Shown: positions 22,571 to 33,960, numbered from the stretch's first letter. The stretch: 64,000 nucleotides of DNA from Trachythela sp. YZ-2020 (GCA_016169945.1 JADLSH010000201.1:248001-312000); one strand, 5' to 3'. Notes: a model not told the origin generated them from the sequence alone. Numbers and translations: made by a program.

Positions 22571-22853
22571 TCAAATTTTTTTATACCGTATTTACTTATT
22601 CCAACGCGGCGCGATCTTTAAATTTTTAGTGTTTTGATAGGGCGCCTTTTGAGGGCGGCGCTTATTCCAAGGCGGCGTCCTAGAATAATTAAACATTGTA
22701 GTTGTTTTCAGCTCAAGCTATTTCGACTAAAAATGCTAATTATGAGCCGCATGGTTGCGAAAAGTGCAGCGCTTATTCGAGGGCGCGCGGCGCTCGTTAA
22801 TATTTTTAGTCACATATGCGGTGCTTATTCGCGGGCAGCGCTTAATTCTTAAA
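22571..22853. repeat. GC-rich dispersed repeat (GGCGGCGCTTATTC words)
   Basis: Repeated motifs of the type GGGCGGCGCTTATTCCAAGG, separated by a 100-bp AT-rich core. The base composition contrasts sharply with the surroundings. Open frames across it come from lack of TA words in the GC blocks. It is probably a non-autonomous DNA element; the termini are not fixed. Confidence 0.6.
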
Positions 22854-22913
22854 AACGTTTCCTGAATGGAATTACCGTGCAGAAAAAAAACAATTTGCTG
22901 ATGTAAAAAAACA

Positions 22914-22917
22914 CAAA

Positions 22918-22995
<78 letters not shown>

Positions 22996-23172
22996 CTTGT
23001 AACAACTTGCAACAACTGGCAACAACTTGCAACAACAACAACAACAACTTGCAACAACTTGCAAAAAATTGCAACAATTTGCAACAACTCGCCATAACTT
23101 TCCATAACTCCCAACAACTCGCAAAAGCTCCCAAAAACTCGTAACAACTGGCAACAACTTGAAACAACTCGC
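22914..23172. repeat. (CAA)n microsatellite grading into a CAACAACTTG-type minisatellite
   Basis: A pure CAA run spans about 22919-22995. It passes into units of CAACAACTTGC and variants up to about 23172. Minus-strand frames through this run encode only V, C or L homopolymers followed by KLLQVVASC-like peptides, and are not genes. Confidence 0.9.
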
Positions 23173-23579
23173 ATTTGGCTCCAGTTACGCGTTTTTACAT
23201 TAATATAAAGTCTATATAAAAGATTATATAATTCAGTATTTTAGTATAATAACTAATTGAATCGTTCGCCAATGCAGTTGAGATAAACCTGTGGATAAAC
23301 AAACATGAGAATAGGAAAAGCAATCGTTATTTGAGTGTTGACAGGTACGGGTAGGTATGGCCAATTCTCAAATATGATTGGCACAAAACTAGGAGTCGAG
23401 TGGGTAAAATTTGGCGCGCTCCAATCGCGACAAGTCGACTTGGCAGCCCCTCATGGTGGCCAATTTTCGAATCGCGCTTTAAGAAAACTGGGCTTAAATG
23501 CGGGTCTGGGCCACTGTATTTTCATATCAGTGGTCTGGGCTTTACCGCGTGTCTAAATAATTCGAGTCGAATTAACTAC

Positions 23580-24905
23580 AAAATCCGCCCTATACGCACT
23601 TCGTATAGGTCTCCAGATTCACCTCCTAACCTTTTCGATCATTTTGAGAGAATAGTTGAAAAAGCGGATACGACAGATCATGATTACTTTTTGTTAGGTG
23701 ATATAAATGTGGTCTTATGCAAAGCACGACATCAGTCAATGCCTGTAGGTTAAATAGTATAGTAAGTGGGGGTGTGCTAATCATCCTTACTTGCAGCTGA
23801 GAGCTGAGCTGAATTGCGAAGGACGCAGCTTGACTTAATCGAGTCGAAGGCTTATTAAAGGTACCACTGGCAGCCACCGTTTGACTCATGTCTGATCAGG
23901 GAGCTGAGCTACGATGCCGATGGAGGGGTTAGTTTGGGGCGAATCCAAACCCACCCTGTCAACATTCCCTGTGGGAGGAAACCGAAGTACCCGGAGAAAA
24001 CCCACGACTTTCGGTAGAGCGTTGACTGACTCTTTTCACATAAGTGTCATGAGCACCCTGCGAGAATCGAACACACGATCTCAGAGGTGAAAGGCGCATG
24101 CTCTGACGACTGCGCCACCGAAGCAAATATATATTTTTGATGTATTTGGGCTAAAGCAACTTATTGTGGATCCCACTAGGGTTACTGCATATTCTTCTAC
24201 TTAATTTAATTAATCTCTGTGTTACAAATTCACCCTCAAAGATGATAAATTCCGGTGTAATAGAACTTTCAATAAGCGACTCTGCACTAGTATATAGCTA
24301 TGACGCACAAGGTCCATTATGAACGCACTGGTTCACGACTAATTAAAATTCGAAACATGAAAGATTTCAATAAAGAACATTTCTCAAGAGACCTAGATCA
24401 AAAGACGTGGTCTGACGTATACTTGTGCAATGATCCTAATGATATGTGGGAAACATAGAAGGATAAGCTCATGGATTGCATAAATAAGCATGCGCCACTT
24501 AGAACGAAATAGTTGGGAGAAAAAAATCACTATAGATCACTGGTGAATTAAAACAAGAAATGTGTAAGAGAGATTTCTTTAAAAAGAAAGCTACGCAGAC
24601 TGGTGATCTTTTAATATAGGAACAGTATAAATACATTAGGAATCATACTAATAACAAAATTAAAAGAGTAAAACGACAATATTTCACACAAAATTTAGTT
24701 ACAAATAGATCAAATCCAAAGAAAACGTGGAATTTATTAATAAACGAGTTAAACTCTCGAAATAGTTGTAAAAATAAAACTATTTCTGAAATTAAAGTAG
24801 GAGACGAAACCATAAATACCCCTGCTAGTATAGCCAAAGCATTCAACTCACACTTCGCAAGTGTAGCCGAGAACCTAGCCAACCTTGAATCAACAACCTT
24901 GAACC
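23580..24905 (+). mobile_element. L2-like element fragment: endonuclease and linker
   Basis: An EN part at about 23600-23725 reads FERIVEKADTTDHDYFLLGD-IN, with the GDFN-type metal box changed to GDIN. A SINE then interrupts it. It resumes at about 24125 with DVFGLKQLIVDPTRVT and STLIDLI, then a decayed linker ending INTPASIAKAFNSHFASVAE. Many stops occur between 24290 and 24640. No RT follows; the copy ends at the hairpin at 24902. Confidence 0.75.
23757..24124 (-). mobile_element. tRNA-derived SINE inserted in the L2-like endonuclease
   Basis: On the minus strand it starts GCTTCGGTGGCGCAGTCG. It has an A-box-like TGGCGCAGTCG at 24108-24118 and a B-box GTGTTCGATTCTC at 24062-24074, as in a tRNA head with a pol III promoter. 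The body carries GTGGGTTTTCTCCGGGTACT and GGTTTCCTCCCACAGG, a conserved central block I associate with animal SINE superfamilies (which one is not verified). The 3' limit is approximate. It splits the retrotransposon frame between the GDIN and DVFGLKQL boxes. Confidence 0.8.
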
Positions 24906-25006
24906 GATATTGTTCTGGCAAATGTTTTGCATTATTATCTGCATTACACTGCAATCACTACCAATGCAGATAATAATGCAAAACATTTGCCAGAACAATA
25001 TCGGTT
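24902..25006. repeat. 44-bp perfect hairpin with 17-bp loop
   Basis: The left arm 24902-24945 and right arm 24963-25006 are exact reverse complements (end words AACCGATATTG and CAATATCGGTT). The loop is ACACTGCAATCACTACC-like. It sits exactly at the broken end of the L2-like fragment, so it may mark a repair event or a small foldback insertion. Confidence 0.85.
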
Positions 25007-25229
25007 TCTACTTAAAAAAAGTAGAGCATGAGTTATATGTAGGCGGAACTGTTTTATTTTTTGTGTTGTCATTGTAATGTAATTGTAAACCGTAACCGTA
25101 GGCGTAGTGTGTAATCATAAACCGTAAGTGTAATATTTTAATTCATTAGTGTTAACCCGTCGAAGGCTGCAGACTGGCAGCCGAAAGTTCGTTAGAAATT
25201 AATATATTTGACCGGAGAACGTCTCAAAC

Positions 25230-26530
25230 TTTAATAGATAAGTGCAGTTACGCCTTAAAAGTCCAAGCATTCGCTTTGCCTTAGAAACAGTGTTAGAAAT
25301 GTAAGGTGACCATTTTTAGTTACTGGTGACTAGAATACCAAGATTCTTCTGGGTTGTCTTGAAAGAAATCTGTTCATTGTTTATATAATATTCAGGTGTC
25401 ACGATGCAACGCTTCCGTGAAAATCTTATGCCTGAAGATTTTTTGAGAGTTAACTTTAAATCCCACGTAGATGACCAATGGCACAGAGCTTGAAGATCTA
25501 CTTGAAGAAGATTGGCATCGTCTGGATAAGATTGTCTATGACGCGATAACATTTACTGCCGTCGGCAAACATTGGCACCTTGCTATTTGTTGCTGAATCG
25601 GGAAGGTCGTTAACATAGATTAAGAAGAGCAATGGACCAACAATACTTCCTTGTGGAACGCCGGATGTTACAGCTAGATAGCTTGACGATAAACCATTTA
25701 CTACTTCGCGCTATTTAAGTCAAGATAGATAGTCCGATAGCCAGTCTAATAGCAATCCAGTAACACCAAATTAGGAGAGTTTAAGAATGAGCTTATCATG
25801 CAGAACTGAGTCAAAAGCTTTGGAGAAATCTAGATAAATCATGTCCATTTCTTTTCCACAATCTAACGCCTTGCCGATATTGTGAACAACATCAAGTAGC
25901 TGAGTGATGCAAGATCTTCCTGAACGAAAGCCGTGTTGTAATTGACCATGAAGAAGAGGTTTGACTATAGATAAGACTCTGTTGTGGACTACATGCTCAA
26001 GAAATTTAGACACGAGAGATAATAGGGAAATTGGACGATACTCACTGATGACATGAGTTTCGCTGTTTTTTGGAACAGGAACAATGTTGGCATACGTCCA
26101 ATCTGCAGGAACCTTACCAAGGGTAAAAGATTTATTAAATAGAGCAGTGAGTGACGGAGTAAGGACTTCCGAACACTCTTTTAATAGTCTCGCCGATATC
26201 CCATCTGGACCCATAGCCTTCGATGTAGATAGATTAGATAACAGCCGACCAACAACTTCTTCAACCAGAATTCTTTAGAGTCAGATTTTATTTTTTTAGC
26301 AAGGTTCCTAATATATTCCCGTTTCTTGGTTTTGATCATGCGTTTAACTGTTCTGTGTAGTTCACGAAATTTCTCCCATAGTATTGCCGAATTAGATATT
26401 TTAGCCCGTTTTCTCATAGTTTTCTTCTGATCGAGTAAATGGATAATTTGGCTTGTGAAATAAGGCGGAGTGTAAGTTCGCGATGTTTGCCTACAATGAA
26501 TATAGGTATCAACTGCCGCGAGAAAAGTAT
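25230..26530 (-). pseudogene. RT of the minus-strand CR1 element, FADD changed to FADG
   Basis: It starts in the linker (YTPPYFTSQIIHLL...), continues through 26417-26181, then MGPDGISARLLKECSE and EYRPISLLSLVSKFLEH, GFRSGRSCITQLLD, and IYLDFSKAFDSVLHDKL (first Asp intact). The next box reads GPLLFLIYVNDLP. The FADD box reads FADG at about 25566-25580, so one catalytic Asp is lost. The thumb part is 25552-25316 (LGILVTSN), then a stop and KWSPYISNTVSKAKRMLGLL. Confidence 0.85.
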
Positions 26531-26580
26531 CTTTCTATTTGGATCATGCAATGTCAATATTGTTTTCACTGTTAACAATG

Positions 26581-27324
26581 TCAGTCAATGGCAAGTGTTT
26601 TAAAGATTCTCGGATCGAGAGCTACAAAGTCACCCTTGTTATAGTTGCACGTTTTCCTTTTCGCTGGCATTTTTGGTCTTTGGTCAAGTGACACGTCAAA
26701 CGTAAACGCCTTATGATCGGATTGGAGAGAGACAGCTTCGTCATCCGTTGTTTCGATGTTTACCACAAGGTATTCATTGGCTGTTAGAACCAGGTCGAGT
26801 ATGTTTGAGCCACGAGTTGGTGAAGTTATAGTCACCGCCAGCAATACACCACCACGCTTACCAGTTGGACGATCTTTACGAAAGATTTGATACCCGTTTG
26901 GAATAATTGCGTAGTCGGTGATGGAATTGTTCAACCAGGTCTCGGTAAATGCGATGACGTCGAATTGGTTTGTCAAGACAATATGATCTTGAAAGCAGGA
27001 CAATTTATTCTCTCAACAATTGATTGAATTATCCAGTTGAACAGACTTAAGACTTCGTACATTTTGCAGAACAGATGTGAGGGATTTGTGTTAATTAGTT
27101 GATGTTAAACTATTACTATTAGTTTTACTTCAATTAGACGGACCAGGATTTCGTTCCACATTGACAGATGCATCAGTATTAGCATAGTATCGAAATCTTG
27201 AAGCCAGATATTTGTTTCGCCGTTTGAATTTGGTCATTGAATGGAAGTTTTTCGCTGAACGCCTACGTGGACTGCATGTAATTAAAGTCGCTCGCGATGC
27301 CAAGATCATATACGCGATAACCAT
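26581..27324 (-). pseudogene. 2A-like leader and endonuclease of the minus-strand CR1 element
   Basis: The leader ends ASVNVERNPGPSN and then TGA. This matches the 2A consensus at ExNPGP, but the usual Asp is Asn. The endonuclease frame (27003-26581) has FDVIAFTETWLN (catalytic Glu box) and YQIFRKDRPTGKRGGVLLAV, then jumps directly to RGSNILDLVLT and the SDHKAF box. The middle of the domain, including the GDFN box, is therefore deleted in frame. Confidence 0.8.
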
Positions 27325-27330
27325 TGCGTT

Positions 27331-28149
27331 CGAAGCAAATAGGAATCATATATAGGATTGAATGGAGTTTGAGTATAGCCGTACAGAATCCAAACTGGAA
27401 ATGTAAAGAACACCAAAGGATACCAGATGCGCATCGTGTGGAGATGTGATCAGTCTGATTTTACATGCGAAGGATGCAACTCGGATATATGAATACAACA
27501 GGGAAAACGCCGAGAGTTGTATTAAATGTTGTGAAATTTGAACGGGGTCAAAAGTCGCAATGTACACAAAAACTTGTCAACTTGAAATTCAGACAGGCTA
27601 TCCAAACATAGTACAATAATTCACGAATAACACCATGAGACAGGATAAAATATATACCAAAATGAGGAAATCAGTCACTAGAGATAAGATCCAGCAAGGA
27701 AATTAAAACCAACAAGAGAATAATATGCGACAAACGTATATACTTGTTGCCAAGGCAACTAGATATATAGACGCTGCAAAAAAATTAAAATCCAACGCCA
27801 ACGGTCAAAATAATAATACAATTCCGTTCATTCATGCAAATTATAATAAACTACAGATCACCAAATCTTAATTTATAGAACTAGTATAAGTTTTGTCGCA
27901 ATCCACTGAGAGAGAATACAAGTAGTATAATCTATAGATGTCAAGTTATTATTCAGCAGAGACGAGAAAAGCACAGTTCGCAGCCAAAGACACCAGACGA
28001 TGATCATTTGTGCGATAATAAAAATCCAAAATATGTAGTGAACCCAATAGAATTATGAAATATAATTAACTCAAACAGGATAAGTGCACCCTTAGATTTA
28101 ACTTGATAACAAGTTTGCTTTATTTCTATAAGATTTGACCTGTTTAGAA
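27331..28149. other. no confident feature
   Basis: AT-rich sequence between retroelement fragments. Short minus-strand frames have no recognisable domain. Confidence 0.35.
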
Positions 28150-28475
28150 ACAGAATTATCAACAGTCAGAGGATAATTGCGCCGAACCGTTTATTGCGTT
28201 TATTATGTGTTGAACATATTAACATAGAAATTGATGGTACGGCTATCAAGAGAGTCAATGGGGCAAAATCGTTAGGTGTACATATTAACGAACACCTCAC
28301 TTGGTCACGGCATATTGAAAATTTATCTAAGAAAATCGCATCCGCAGTTCCGCTATATATAGGAGCCCTTAAACGTGTGAGACAATTTATAGATACCAAC
28401 ACAGCACTGCAAATTTATCGAGCATTAATCCAACCATATTTCGACTATTGTATAGCTCTGTATGAGACGGTTTAA
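28150..28475 (+). pseudogene. RT thumb fragment of an L2-like element
   Basis: The open frame reads INIEIDGTAIKRVNGAKSLG, then the HLTWSRHIENLSKKI box and LQIYRALIQPYFDYC, the segment that follows the FADD box in L2-like RTs. It ends abruptly at an ATA-rich tract (28476-28500). It is a short insertion remnant with no catalytic box. Confidence 0.8.
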
Positions 28476-28545
28476 ATAATAATAATAATAATATTTAATA
28501 TATAATATTTAATCAACATTAATACCATTGTTGGTGCTTAGGATA

Positions 28546-28626
28546 CATACATATACATACACACATACACACAGACACACAGACACACATACATACATAC
28601 ATACATACAGAAATACATACATACAG
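28546..28626. repeat. CATA/CACA microsatellite
   Basis: Tandem ACATAC and ACACAC units with interruptions, over about 80 bp. Confidence 0.85.
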
Positions 28627-28639
28627 AAGTTTGACATGG

Positions 28640-30060
28640 TTAACTAACAACTAAATATTAGGATAGATTATTTATATAAACATTACAATAGATCAAAATT
28701 TGATCAAATATCAGAGCAGTACTTTGCTACTAGTTTATTTACAGATTTGTCTTTCATTGCAAATATATAGCTATATAGGGCCTGATTATCTAAAATGCGA
28801 AATGATTGATTTATTTGATAGAGCTTATAGATAAATTCAGTTCTAAGGTCGGTAAACTTTACATTACTACATTGCATTAAATAGTGTTGTTCGTTACCGA
28901 TCTCGTTTAAATTGCAATGTTTACATATTCTTTTATCATATGGAACATTGCTATATATCGACCAGTTTCAACAGGTAATCTATGAGCTGATATTCGGAGT
29001 TGTGTAACTGATTGACGATGTGACACATTACAAATATCAGAAATATAGTTTTACATTTTTTTTAATGTTCTTAACTTGCCTTGGTTTCTATCTTGTTGAA
29101 TCTGGTCTTTCCAGTGATTAACAAAGTATTCTTGTAATTTATTTTTTAAATAATGGACATAAAATTTTTCAAATTGCTAACTTTACTATACACAGTTCTA
29201 GCAGATATGTTGTAAAAGATACTGGTTGTCAATTTAAATCCATGCAAACTTTTCCAGCTTCACCAGCAAGACTGTTACTAAACGATGGGTTGTTGATGCG
29301 TAACCAAAATTTTGCTATCACAGTTGATATTTTTATAATTAGAGGCATTCTCCCTAATTCAGCATAGAACGCGAAATTTGTAGATTTTGAATGAACCCCT
29401 AGAATTATTTTACAAAATTTTAAATGGAGTTTCTCGATATCGTTCGCTACTTTGAAAATTTTACTTTTAAACCTTTGAAAGGAGTCTACCTTATCTAGCA
29501 AGTATGGACCCCAAATTTCACAATTGTATAGTAGAACTGGAGTTACCGTAGCTGGGAAAAGCTTTAAAAGTATTTTAACAGGGATATTTTCGACATTTGT
29601 AAAACTTTTAAATAAAGCATGGTAAGCTCGTAGTGCTTTATTATATATAATTTTTTGAGCCCGTTTAAAACTTCCAGTGAAATGAATAATGATACTTAGA
29701 TATGGATATTCTTCTACTTGTTCCTATTTGACACTTTTTTATAATTTTATGTTTTTCCATAAATTCATTGAGGCGTGTATTCATTAATAATGTGAATAGT
29801 TTACCTAAGCAACTGCTTATGCAAATCCCCCTATAATTATTAGGGTCAGCTGTATTGCCTGATTTATATATTGGCACAATTAAACCTTTAGACCACAATG
29901 AAAGGAAGACACCGTGGGATAAAATGATACGAGAACTCTTATCTTGCAAACTTTTTAACGACATTGTTTTAAATGAATATCCGATAAGCTTACAGAACTT
30001 TTACCACCAAGAACGAGCTTTACTACAGTGCGATTACGCAAGAAGAGAACCTTAAAAATT
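28640..30060 (-). mobile_element. Tx1/L1-like non-LTR element, internally deleted
   Basis: On the minus strand the RT fingers read GLIVPIYKSGNTADPNNYRG and LGKLFTLLMNTRLNEFME. The palm is deleted after QIG. It resumes with KRAQKIIYNKALRAYHALF, PVLLYNCEIWGPYL and, in frame 29501-29229, LHLKFCKIILGVHSKSTNFA and ELGRMPLI. Frameshifted remnants reach VPYDKRICKHCNLNEIGNEQ, then HYLMQC, a C-terminal CCHC-type zinc motif. The clade is assigned from memory of this C-terminal architecture and is tentative. Confidence 0.75.
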
Positions 30061-30674
30061 CATTCATGATGCATTACGTGCTGAACCATTATAAATAGTT
30101 AACCTTTTTACAAAAAAGAGTATATATATAATTTTTTAGCAATTAAGCCTTCTCAATAACAAGATGTAAATTTTATATACACATGTAATTCAGTTATTTG
30201 ACTGCAAAATGTTGTATTTCATTAAACGATTTATCTATCTATCCATCTATTTAATAAATAAATTTACAAAGTAAAATGGTAAAATTTCAACCGAAAGTTT
30301 AATGATTTCATTTGACAATGAGTCACTAGCGCAGGCCTTTTTATTCTTTAAATTCTTAAATTCTTATTTATTTTTTGCCAAATCTTTAACAATTTGAGCT
30401 TCTGTACTAGATCTCTCAGTGCAAAGATTTACGTTCGAACCATTCAGAAGATGATATTTTATCAGTACTCTTTAGGATTACTGTCACCTATAAGGCCGCC
30501 TCAATTTTATCTAACAAAGAATTGTGAAACTGCCTTTTCAGCTTTTTTAGCATTCGCTTAGGCTATATTCCTTTTTCTTCGAAAAGGTATTTCTTAAAAA
30601 TTCATCATTGGGATATTTTGTAAGTAGATTACCTAAATTTCTGAGATACTTTTTAAGTATATGGCAATCTGCAA
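30061..30674. other. non-coding, AT-rich
   Basis: A short ATCT tract at about 30230-30245 resembles the 3' tail of L2-like copies here, but no coding part precedes it on the + strand. Nothing else was recognised. Confidence 0.4.
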
Positions 30675-31681
30675 CTCTTTATCGTTTGAGCTACAAACTC
30701 GTAAATACCACCATTCGACGGGGATTTGCAATCCCTTTAGTTTGGTGCCATTTTTATTGTCATACGACATAATCTAGTCCTTTTACGGCAATTCTCGTGA
30801 AAATGCTTTATTTGTTGCGAGCCCGGTATACGGTATTAATTGTCGGCGCACGCTCGGCTCGCTCGGACAACTTCGGAAAACTAAATCTCCGTGACCTTCG
30901 ATTCCTCGTGATGTCATTGCCTAGATGGCGGATTTTCATTGGGTTATAGCAATCAACACTGACCTAATATGGCATTTCGTAATTTATTTCGCGTGCGGGA
31001 ATTAAATTTCAACGATTTCGGCATTTTGTATGCGACTTTCAAAAAATAAAAAAAATAGTTCTACATCTTCAAATGCAATGAAACTTTCCAATAATATTTC
31101 TTTTTGCATGAGCTACAATTTACGTGGTAACACTTAATTGCTCGAAAATAATAAGTCTTGCTCTGGCAACTCCTCTTTCGTCACTTTTTCTTCTCACAGC
31201 ACGTCTCGCACCCGTTCAAGCAAGGACAACTTGCTTCAAGTTAACCATTGCAGGACGTCTCTCTATAGGAACTCTTTTTTCAACCGAATTGTCCTTCTCT
31301 GGAACAATCTCTCTCCCACCATTCGTAACAGTTCATCCGTTTCCTCCTTCAAACACATGCTAACTGTTTATTACTCTTCTCTACTACACTCATCTTTCGA
31401 TGTAAACAGAATGCGCACTTGGAAAACCTTCAGTTCTAAGTGCCGCTCTTTCAACTTAAGCTGTTGTTCCTAATTCGTCATGTCTTCTGTAAATTGTATA
31501 TTTGTTCTCGTCTTTTTTTATGTAATATGTTATGTTTGTTTTCATTAAGGTCAGTCTTCACATGGGACTACTCGTGTCCTGTTGACCTTACCTTCAACCA
31601 TATATTTAGTTATTCAAAGTTGTTTTTTCTCTAATTTAATAGTTTTAGTTCTTTCACATTTATGTATGGTTGTAAAGTTAA

Positions 31682-31712
<31 letters not shown>

Positions 31713-31921
31713 CAATAATTGTAAAATATTTAGATAATTTATGAACATGTATGCAAATTAATTTGGACATGTAATATGAACCGGGACAAACTAAATATTA
31801 TTTTAAAGAGGAAGTCATAAGCTATCGAATGATGCGTGTTCTGGAGAAACATGTCTGGAGATATTTACATTTGAAACAACTGATCGTAATTACGCGCAAG
31901 CGCCGTTCAACGACAAAGAGA
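30675..31921. mobile_element. TIR element family A, copy 2, with an inserted CR1 3' end
   Basis: This is the reverse complement of copy 1 (14748-15768). Ends are CTCTTTATCGTTT at the left and CAACGACAAAGAG at the right. Shared internal words include GCGCACGCTCGG, CCGCCATCTAGGCAA-type and CGTAATTACG. It is interrupted at about 31120 by a CR1-type 3' end. Compared with copy 1, about 75 bp around the insertion point is missing. Confidence 0.85.
31121..31715 (+). mobile_element. 5'-truncated CR1-type element inside family A copy 2
   Basis: Only the last part of the ORF survives: 31138-31473 with YRNSFFNRIVLLWNNLSPTI and RMRTWKTFSSKCRSFNLSCC plus a stop. A 3' UTR follows, with an (AAAT)n tail at about 31680-31712. 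The F-x-R-x2-x-LWN-x-L-P box and a Trp-rich tail are typical of the CR1 C-terminus. The 5' break in the middle of the C-terminal region is the usual target-primed truncation. Confidence 0.85.
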
Positions 31922-32164
31922 AACCACTTTTGCTTTGATTTTGGTTTGTTTTTGTATCTGCGAATGCAGATATATTGCCATCGTGCGAGTAAGAGTGTGT
32001 TAGCTTGTAGCCATTCAGCGACGAGCTTATATCAGCCAATCAGCGATTAGCTTACACCTCGTTTGACCTATCAGTTCACGGTGACCGCTAGCTTAAAATG
32101 ACGTAATTATATTGTTACTCTTTGATCTCGATGTATACTGGATTGATGTTGAGTATTTCAAAAT

Positions 32165-32389
32165 ATGAGTAAAATTTTTAATTTGACGGTGAAAATTATT
32201 CATCAAGCCAACGAAAGTTTTAATTTTCTGTACTATTTTGAATATGGCAAGAGTCGAGGGAGTATTTTTAGGGAGTATTGGAAGTGGTTTGATAGCATTT
32301 TACGCTGTGGAAATAATTCGCCAATTGACACAAAGTATTTGCCCGACTTGACCTGCTATATATCAAAGTCATTTGAATCAGGAAACAAG
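32165..32389 (+). CDS. candidate first exon of an unknown gene
   Basis: ATG plus 74 open codons ends exactly at a strong donor (AACAAG|GTAAGC, phase 0). The peptide starts MSKIFNLTVKIIHQANESFN and ends ISKSFESGNK. It is rich in aromatic residues, has two Cys, and has no signal peptide or motif I recognise. It matches no repeat in the window. No convincing second exon was found; the next acceptor-like site (32759) lies at the edge of a MITE. Confidence 0.35.
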
Positions 32390-32779
32390 GTAAGCCTTTT
32401 TAAATATTGTACGAATATCCTGCATTATTCGAGCTTCTATTTCGACAAAGTTCACTTATAAAGTGTTAAAATAATGCAATATTTATTCTCAACACTATTT
32501 GGGTCAAAATCGTCATTGTCATTTTGATAGTCAACATCACCTTATACTTTTAATATTTGATTGTTATAAAAATATAAGCACAGTTTGGCATTTCTTTCCA
32601 ATCCCAAACTGTGACTAGGGGGACTAAATGAGTTGATGGTATGTAATATTTATATGTGGGTGTAAATAGTGCTGTTATATGCAACCTTTATTCTCAAGTA
32701 TAAAAGACTAAAATCTGAAGGTTTCACAATTGTTTTAAACATTACTCCCACTCTCCTCCGCAGAGCATTGCGAGCTTTA

Positions 32780-32977
32780 AGAATATTTAGTCATCTTACA
32801 AGGAGTTTCGTGAAGCGTGGGGGAGAGCGTGCGTTCTCGAGCATTTTTAATAGTCTTACTTTAGAGCGTTTTTAGATCTTTCCCCGTGCACTTGCATTTG
32901 CAAATCCCCTATATTCCCCATGTGTACAGCACGCTCCCCCCACGCTTCATGAAACCCTGTGTAAGACTAAATATTTT
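32780..32977. mobile_element. inverted-repeat element, about 200 bp
   Basis: The left arm 32782-32832 (...GTGAAGCGTGGGGGAGAGCG) pairs with 32928-32976 (CACGCTCCCCCCACGCTTCA...). The arms are about 48 bp with small gaps. It is non-coding. Confidence 0.75.
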
Positions 32978-33504
32978 TTTAAAGCTTGCAAGCCTTTGCA
33001 GAGAAGAGTGCATTGCTCCCATGGGCTATAGGCCCTCATCCCCTTTTTGCACAGTTTTTAAAAGCATTATAAACGTTCATACCGGTACACTCATTGAGTG
33101 ACATTGACCTCATGCTTTGACATCATTATATAATTATGCAAATTATGCAAATACGCACGAGCAGATACGTGTACGCTTGCTTTGTGTATTGTCCTTTGCT
33201 TCTTAGTCGACAGTACTTTCCGACATGAAACACCTAATATCTCCGTAAATTCATTTACCAAAAAATCAACATCAAATAATTGCGGGGGCATAAAGCATGA
33301 GAAAATAAAGCATCCAATTTATTTCGGAATTCATTTGAATCTAACATTCCTCAAATTATCTTTCAAATTTGCATTCCACACGAATGAAATAGGATGTGGT
33401 GTTGTATTGATACTATCTTCTGAGCATTTAGGAATGTTAACTCTCATCACAAATGATGAGCAAGAATGGTGAGAAAATTCGTTGACATTCCCAACTGAAA
33501 AATT

Positions 33505-33960
33505 AATTATAGATGGCTGAATGTAACATTGAAAGATAATTTACAAATGCTACAAAATCGCGCAGCGAGGGTTTAATTATCACTAAATCCAACTACGGCA
33601 CAAGTGGTAGTACTCTCTTTAACAGACTAGGCTAGGATAATCTTTCCATACGTCGGAAAAAACAGTTTAAAATTTATAACAAGGGAAATCCGGACTATTT
33701 ACAAAATCTATCCAATCCCACAGCACGATGTATAGCTTAAGAAATTCCGAAAATATGTTATTTGTACCAAAACCGCACACAAACTACCGAAAACGAAGTT
33801 TTAGTTATAGTGGGCGGTGTATGGAATGAATTGCCCCAAATGTACGAGGAATAAGCTCGCTTGAACAATTCAAGGAAGGATTTGACCAATTGTTTCAAAA
33901 TTGATTTGGCCTCCCGCATGGCAATCTTGTAAACCAGACCATAATTAGGTAATTTGTATA
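33505..33960 (+). pseudogene. C-terminal relic of an L2-like element
   Basis: Frameshifted pieces in order read LKDNLQMLQNRAARV, GSTLFNRLG, IRRKKQFKIYNKGNPDYL, VGGVWNELPQMYE and ISSLEQFKEGFDQLFQN, then a stop. They correspond to the end of the RT polyprotein. At least four frameshifts or stops are present. It complements the fragment at 28150 in family but is 5 kb away, so they are probably separate insertions. Confidence 0.75.

Larger units (their letters stand above)
25215..27330 (-). mobile_element. CR1-type non-LTR retrotransposon, minus strand, decayed
   Basis: Reading on the minus strand, it holds a 2A-like segment (27324-27130), an endonuclease with an internal deletion (27003-26581), a linker and RT (about 26530-25771), and RT palm and thumb (to about 25230). 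It lacks the C-terminal part and the 3' end. Multiple stops are present. The RT motifs are of the CR1/Rex type (PVPKNSETHVISEYRPISLLS). Confidence 0.85.

Noticed and set aside
22736..23174. Three overlapping minus-strand frames of 100-143 codons
   Set aside because: They translate the CAA microsatellite as V, L or C homopolymers; no domain and typical low-complexity artefacts.
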